A stretch of DNA of 64,000 nucleotides from Acanthopleura granulata (lineage: Eukaryota; Mollusca; Polyplacophora; Chitonida; Chitonidae), in NCBI GenBank assembly GCA_016165875.1, contig JABBOT010000001.1, positions 43,089,879 to 43,153,878 on the forward strand, given 5' to 3'. A model generated the notes under the pieces. That model made no database searches and was not told the DNA's origin. It worked only from the letters and a program-made list of their open reading frames with translations. The first letter of the stretch is position 1. Each line of letters starts with the position of its first letter. Made by a program: the position numbers and the translations under genes. Below, piece by piece: positions 63,501-64,000 of this stretch.

Positions 63501-63862
63501 GGGCACGAACCGAACTGTTCTTTTGTAATGCATAAATACTAGGTTATCAATTTGTTCACCGAAGGTAGGAATGAACAGTAGACTGCACAACCGATTGGCC
63601 TGAATTTCTTAGGTGGAAAAGATCCTACATTAGGTCGTGAAGAAAATGTTGAAGTGCTCACAGTCACTACGAGGGGTTTAAGGCCGAACGAACCCGTTTC
63701 AGTAAAAAGGGAAACTAACCTAATTCAACTTGTTACCAGGTTCTTTCCATCTAATCCATATGATGTTGGATGAGTATGTATTCTTGGTGATGGAAACTCA
63801 GTTGCATCAACTTAAGGAGACCGAACTTTTACAGGCAGTGCAGCGACAGATGAAGCAGGCAG
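33356..63862 (+). CDS. RFX6: RFX6-type winged-helix transcription factor, 16 coding exons (3' end outside window)
   Basis: Nuclear regulatory factor X family protein that binds X-box DNA (GTNRCC N0-3 RGYAAC); in vertebrates RFX6 directs endocrine cell fate in gut and pancreas. Sixteen exons join in phase into 538 codons. The RFX DNA-binding domain spans about 110-190: [17 protein letters not shown] (112-128), [24 protein letters not shown] (163-180). [16 protein letters not shown] (187-203) is an RFX6-like tail that differs from RFX4. The extended dimerisation region follows: [44 protein letters not shown], and the late [20 protein letters not shown] block. The family's C-terminal tail lies beyond the window. 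Introns total about 29 kb and hold SINEs, a LINE and two inverted-repeat elements. Confidence 0.94.
38315..38584 (+). mobile_element. tRNA-derived SINE, near full length
   Basis: Head GGCCTAAGTGGCCGAGGTGC (A-box-like), then TGCAAGTCC (degenerate B-box), body CAGCAACCTGCGGATGGCCG, and end TATAAGTGAAATATTCTTGA then GTACGGCGTAAGACACC with an A-rich tail. It lies in RFX6 intron 1 in the sense direction. Confidence 0.88.
40721..41273. mobile_element. Inverted-repeat (MITE-like) element
   Basis: Ends are imperfect inverted repeats of about 46 bases: left begins CCAGGTAGCTATTCCCACTC, and the reverse complement of the right end begins CCAAGTGGCTATTTCAAACC. Both finish with CTGGGCTGACGGGG. Between them are about 460 bases without a transposase. 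It lies in RFX6 intron 1. No clear target-site duplication was recognised. Confidence 0.75.
42937..43036 (+). CDS. RFX6: RFX6 coding exon 2
   Basis: Residues 79-111, an acidic/Gln-rich stretch ([11 protein letters not shown]) ending [13 protein letters not shown] that leads into the DNA-binding domain. Acceptor GTTGTAG, donor TG|GTGAGT, phase 2. Vertebrate RFX6 has a similar charged leader. Confidence 0.88.
44376..44499 (+). CDS. RFX6: RFX6 coding exon 3 (DNA-binding domain, part 1)
   Basis: Residues 112-153, with [20 protein letters not shown], then [19 protein letters not shown], the first helices of the RFX winged helix. Acceptor CTGGCAG, donor AAG|GTAGGA, phase 0. Confidence 0.96.
44609..44768 (-). 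repeat. tRNA-derived SINE, partial antisense copy
   Basis: GATTTGATTGGCGTTTTACA then ACTCAAGAATATTTCACTTA is the reversed SINE end, and CGCCGGAGAGGAAGCCAGCG is its body. The tRNA-like head is missing. It lies in RFX6 intron 3. Confidence 0.75.
45765..45819. repeat. 27-bp-arm palindrome with 1-base loop
   Basis: TGAAAGGATACGAAACTATG continues into CGGGGTC, then one A, then the reverse complement with three mismatches, ending TTTTGTATCCTTTCA. It lies in RFX6 intron 3. Confidence 0.93.
46021..46263 (-). mobile_element. tRNA-derived SINE, near full length, antisense
   Basis: Starts with the reversed tail (ATTTGATTGGTGCTTTACGT then CGTACTC), continues through ACCATCCGCAGGTTGCTGAT and ends with the reversed tRNA-like head CTAATCAACTGAGCCATGGA then GGCCCC. 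It lies in RFX6 intron 3. Confidence 0.9.
46600..46661 (+). CDS. RFX6: RFX6 coding exon 4 (DNA-binding domain, recognition part)
   Basis: Residues 154-173, [20 protein letters not shown], the DNA-contacting segment of the winged helix. Acceptor TGTACAG, donor AA|GTAAGT, phase 2. Confidence 0.96.
47021..47098 (+). CDS. RFX6: RFX6 coding exon 5 (DNA-binding domain, wing)
   Basis: Residues 174-199, [20 protein letters not shown] then GKGLT. This wing is nearly the vertebrate RFX6 sequence and unlike RFX4. Acceptor TTATGCAG, donor AG|GTACGG, phase 2. Confidence 0.96.
47692..47719 (+). CDS. RFX6: RFX6 coding exon 6 (28-base microexon)
   Basis: Residues 200-209, completing R then FSGTKIKTE, matching FSG(T/S)KLK in relatives. 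Acceptor TTTATAG, donor GAG|GTAAGT, phase 0. Confidence 0.93.
48744..48901. promoter_or_regulatory. Cluster of CRE-like TGACGT sites in RFX6 intron 6
   Basis: Perfect TGACGTCA octamers at 48816, 48874 and 48894, plus TGACGT at 48744, 48766 and 48787. TGACGTCA is the palindromic CREB/ATF site. A candidate intronic enhancer; function is inferred only. Confidence 0.5.
49670..49692 (+). repeat. Poly-G run (G15-TC-G6)
   Basis: Fifteen guanines, TC, then six more, in RFX6 intron 6. The run is followed by a hairpin (TTACCACTA ... TAGTGGTAA, 49693-49719). It could form a G-quadruplex; the run length may also be a sequencing or assembly weak point. Confidence 0.8.
50222..50326 (+). CDS. RFX6: RFX6 coding exon 7
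   Basis: Residues 210-244, [19 protein letters not shown] then [13 protein letters not shown], matching [17 protein letters not shown] of vertebrate RFX6. Acceptor GTTTCAG, donor AAG|GTAAAA, phase 0. Confidence 0.96.
50519..50632 (+). repeat. tRNA-derived SINE, 3' half
   Basis: AACCTGCGGATGGTCTGGGT then AAAGTGAAATGCTCTTGATT and ACGGCGTAAAACACC match the SINE body and end, in RFX6 intron 7. Confidence 0.65.
50838..50915 (+). CDS. RFX6: RFX6 coding exon 8
   Basis: Residues 245-270, [20 protein letters not shown] then SANFEE, the first helix of the extended dimerisation region. Acceptor CTTTCAG, donor GAG|GTAAGT, phase 0. Confidence 0.96.
51476..51589 (+). CDS. RFX6: RFX6 coding exon 9
   Basis: Residues 271-308, [20 protein letters not shown] then [11 protein letters not shown], a highly conserved RFX block. 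Acceptor TTTACAG, donor AAG|GTAAGT, phase 0. Confidence 0.97.
51764..51976 (-). mobile_element. tRNA-derived SINE, near full length, antisense
   Basis: Reversed (AAAT)n tail, GATTGGTGTTTTATACCGTA, CCAGCATTATGGTGGGA, AGCATGAGCTGGACTTGAAC (reversed B-box), ending CTTGACCAAGGAGGC at the tRNA-like head. It lies in RFX6 intron 9. Confidence 0.88.
53406..53541. mobile_element. Short inverted-repeat element (136 bp)
   Basis: The left arm, TTGGATAACATAACGAGGTC followed by ATACGGATAATAACTTC, pairs with the right arm, whose reverse complement reads TTGCCATAACATGACAAGGT then TATATGGATAACAACTTC. It lies in RFX6 intron 9, ending 50 bases before exon 10. Confidence 0.75.
53592..53641 (+). CDS. RFX6: RFX6 coding exon 10
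   Basis: Residues 309-324, [16 protein letters not shown], matching VLTDVLIPATMQEMPE. Only 50 bases. Acceptor TCTTGCAG, donor AG|GTATGT, phase 2. Confidence 0.95.
53801..54188. repeat. 30-bp minisatellite (about 13 copies)
   Basis: Unit GGAGTATGAACGGCTGATAG then CCAACGGTTA, best conserved from 53820 to 54090. The unit length divides by three, so the minus strand stays open for 174 codons with a 10-residue period. It lies in RFX6 intron 10, 160 bases after the exon; not considered coding. Confidence 0.92.
55805..55905 (+). CDS. RFX6: RFX6 coding exon 11
   Basis: Residues 325-358, [20 protein letters not shown] then [14 protein letters not shown], equivalent to [28 protein letters not shown]. 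Acceptor CTTCACAG, donor G|GTAGGA, phase 1. Confidence 0.92.
56084..56142 (+). CDS. RFX6: RFX6 coding exon 12
   Basis: Residues 359-378, [18 protein letters not shown], equivalent to RRFVSSLKRQTSFLHLAQ. Acceptor ATTTCAG, donor CAG|GTGAGA, phase 0. Confidence 0.94.
56630..56754 (+). repeat. tRNA-derived SINE, degenerate fragment
   Basis: GTTCGTGGGAAAACTGGTCA then GTCCATGGTCCGTGGTTTCC and CATCCTATAAGTGAGAACTA match the SINE body and end at reduced identity. It directly precedes the LINE in RFX6 intron 12. Confidence 0.5.
56755..58562 (+). mobile_element. 5'-truncated CR1/Jockey-like LINE with (CAAAT)n tail
   Basis: Sense-oriented in RFX6 intron 12. Reverse-transcriptase pieces include [14 protein letters not shown] (56860), [20 protein letters not shown] (about 57150), VSYNDTLSQ (57250), and FADD (about 57390) reached after a frameshift. 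A 181-codon C-terminal frame (57717-58262) carries [13 protein letters not shown] and SPREWNKLP. The 3' UTR ends in five CAAAT repeats (58537-58561), typical of this LINE group. Frameshifts make it inactive. It is related to the copy at 25200-28120. Confidence 0.88.
58816..58960 (+). CDS. RFX6: RFX6 coding exon 13
   Basis: Residues 379-426, [20 protein letters not shown] then [12 protein letters not shown], equivalent to [24 protein letters not shown]. The second half is divergent. Acceptor GATGCAG, donor T|GTAAGC, phase 1. Confidence 0.9.
59958..60052 (+). CDS. RFX6: RFX6 coding exon 14
   Basis: Residues 427-458, [20 protein letters not shown] then [11 protein letters not shown], equivalent to [26 protein letters not shown]. 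Acceptor GTCATTAG, donor CAG|GTGGGT, phase 0. Confidence 0.94.
60535..60692 (+). repeat. tRNA-derived SINE, degenerate 3' half
   Basis: TATAAGAGAAAAATTCTTGA then ATATGACATTAAACAATA and an (AAAT)n tail resemble the SINE end at low identity, in RFX6 intron 14. Confidence 0.4.
61457..61723 (+). mobile_element. tRNA-derived SINE, best full-length copy
   Basis: Head GGGGCCTCCGTGGCTCAGTC with a good RNA polymerase III A-box (TGGCTCAGTCGG, 61467-61478) and B-box (GAGTTCAAGTCC, 61535-61546). The body is CGTACGTGGGAAGATCTGCC, the end AAGTGAAATATTCTTGAGTA then CGGCGTAATGCACC, with an (AAAT)n tail. It lies in RFX6 intron 14, sense. Confidence 0.93.
62090..62166 (+). repeat. tRNA-derived SINE, 3' tail
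   Basis: AATAAGTGAAATAATCATGA then GTACGGCGTAAAACACCAAT and an AAAT-rich tail match the SINE end, in RFX6 intron 14. A shorter reversed tail (TTTACACCGTACTCAAGAAT) lies at 62957-62999. Confidence 0.7.
63187..63304 (+). CDS. RFX6: RFX6 coding exon 15
   Basis: Residues 459-497, [20 protein letters not shown] then LTLLSASSF, equivalent to [30 protein letters not shown]. Acceptor TTTTGCAG, donor G|GTAAGC, phase 1. Confidence 0.95.
63740..63862 (+). CDS. RFX6: RFX6 coding exon 16
   Basis: Residues 498-538, [20 protein letters not shown] then [14 protein letters not shown], equivalent to [21 protein letters not shown]. Acceptor TTACCAG, donor G|GTGAGT, phase 1. The gene continues past base 64000. 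Confidence 0.95.
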
Positions 63863-64000
63863 GTGAGTTGAATAAATACTCAATAACTCGCTGAATGTTG
63901 AGCAGTTTCATCAATGGACTGCCACATCATGTCAAAAGTTGCATGATGACTTCTACATCATGCAGAATGAAACCAAGTCTTCTTTAATTTCTCAGTTCAC

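Overview
The window looks like a piece of a lophotrochozoan, most likely molluscan, nuclear genome. The evidence is large intron-rich genes with GT-AG splicing, AT-rich intergenic DNA, a very abundant tRNA-derived SINE family, decayed CR1/Jockey-like LINEs and long minisatellites. The lineage is my inference; the sequence alone does not name a species. No bacterial-type operons, rRNA, functional tRNA genes or CRISPR arrays were seen.

Two protein-coding genes are supported, arranged head to head and both running off the window. (1) Positions 14504 down to 193, minus strand: the first 18 coding exons (707 codons, phase-consistent at every junction) of a xanthine dehydrogenase. They include both [2Fe-2S] domains with all eight cysteines, the FAD domain and the start of the molybdopterin domain; the 3' part lies beyond base 1. 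(2) Positions 33356 to 63862, plus strand: 16 coding exons (538 codons plus one base) of an RFX6-type winged-helix transcription factor. They hold the complete RFX DNA-binding domain and most of the extended dimerisation region; the 3' end lies beyond base 64000.

The roughly 18.9 kb between the two start codons holds no supported gene. It contains a 6.8 kb, 38-bp-unit minisatellite (17911-24742) with internal higher-order duplications and a diverged tail (to 25071), then a decayed LINE (about 25200-28120), a (TA)n tract, a degenerate 22-bp array and AT-rich DNA leading to RFX6.

The introns are full of repeats: SINE copies in both orientations, two small inverted-repeat elements (40721-41273 and 53406-53541), a 30-bp minisatellite (53801-54188), a 5'-truncated LINE with an intact (CAAAT)n tail (56755-58562), a 27-bp-arm palindrome (45765-45819) and a cluster of TGACGTCA sites (48744-48901). 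The most unusual local structure is in XDH: a 29-bp minisatellite (4326-4698) whose unit is the exon 10/intron boundary itself, so copies of the splice donor are tandemly repeated into the intron. The next intron upstream, after exon 9, uses a GC-AG donor.

No wholly new biological system was found. The strongest leads are the repeated exon boundary, the 38-bp array that is open in all three minus-strand frames, and the intronic CRE-like cluster in RFX6.
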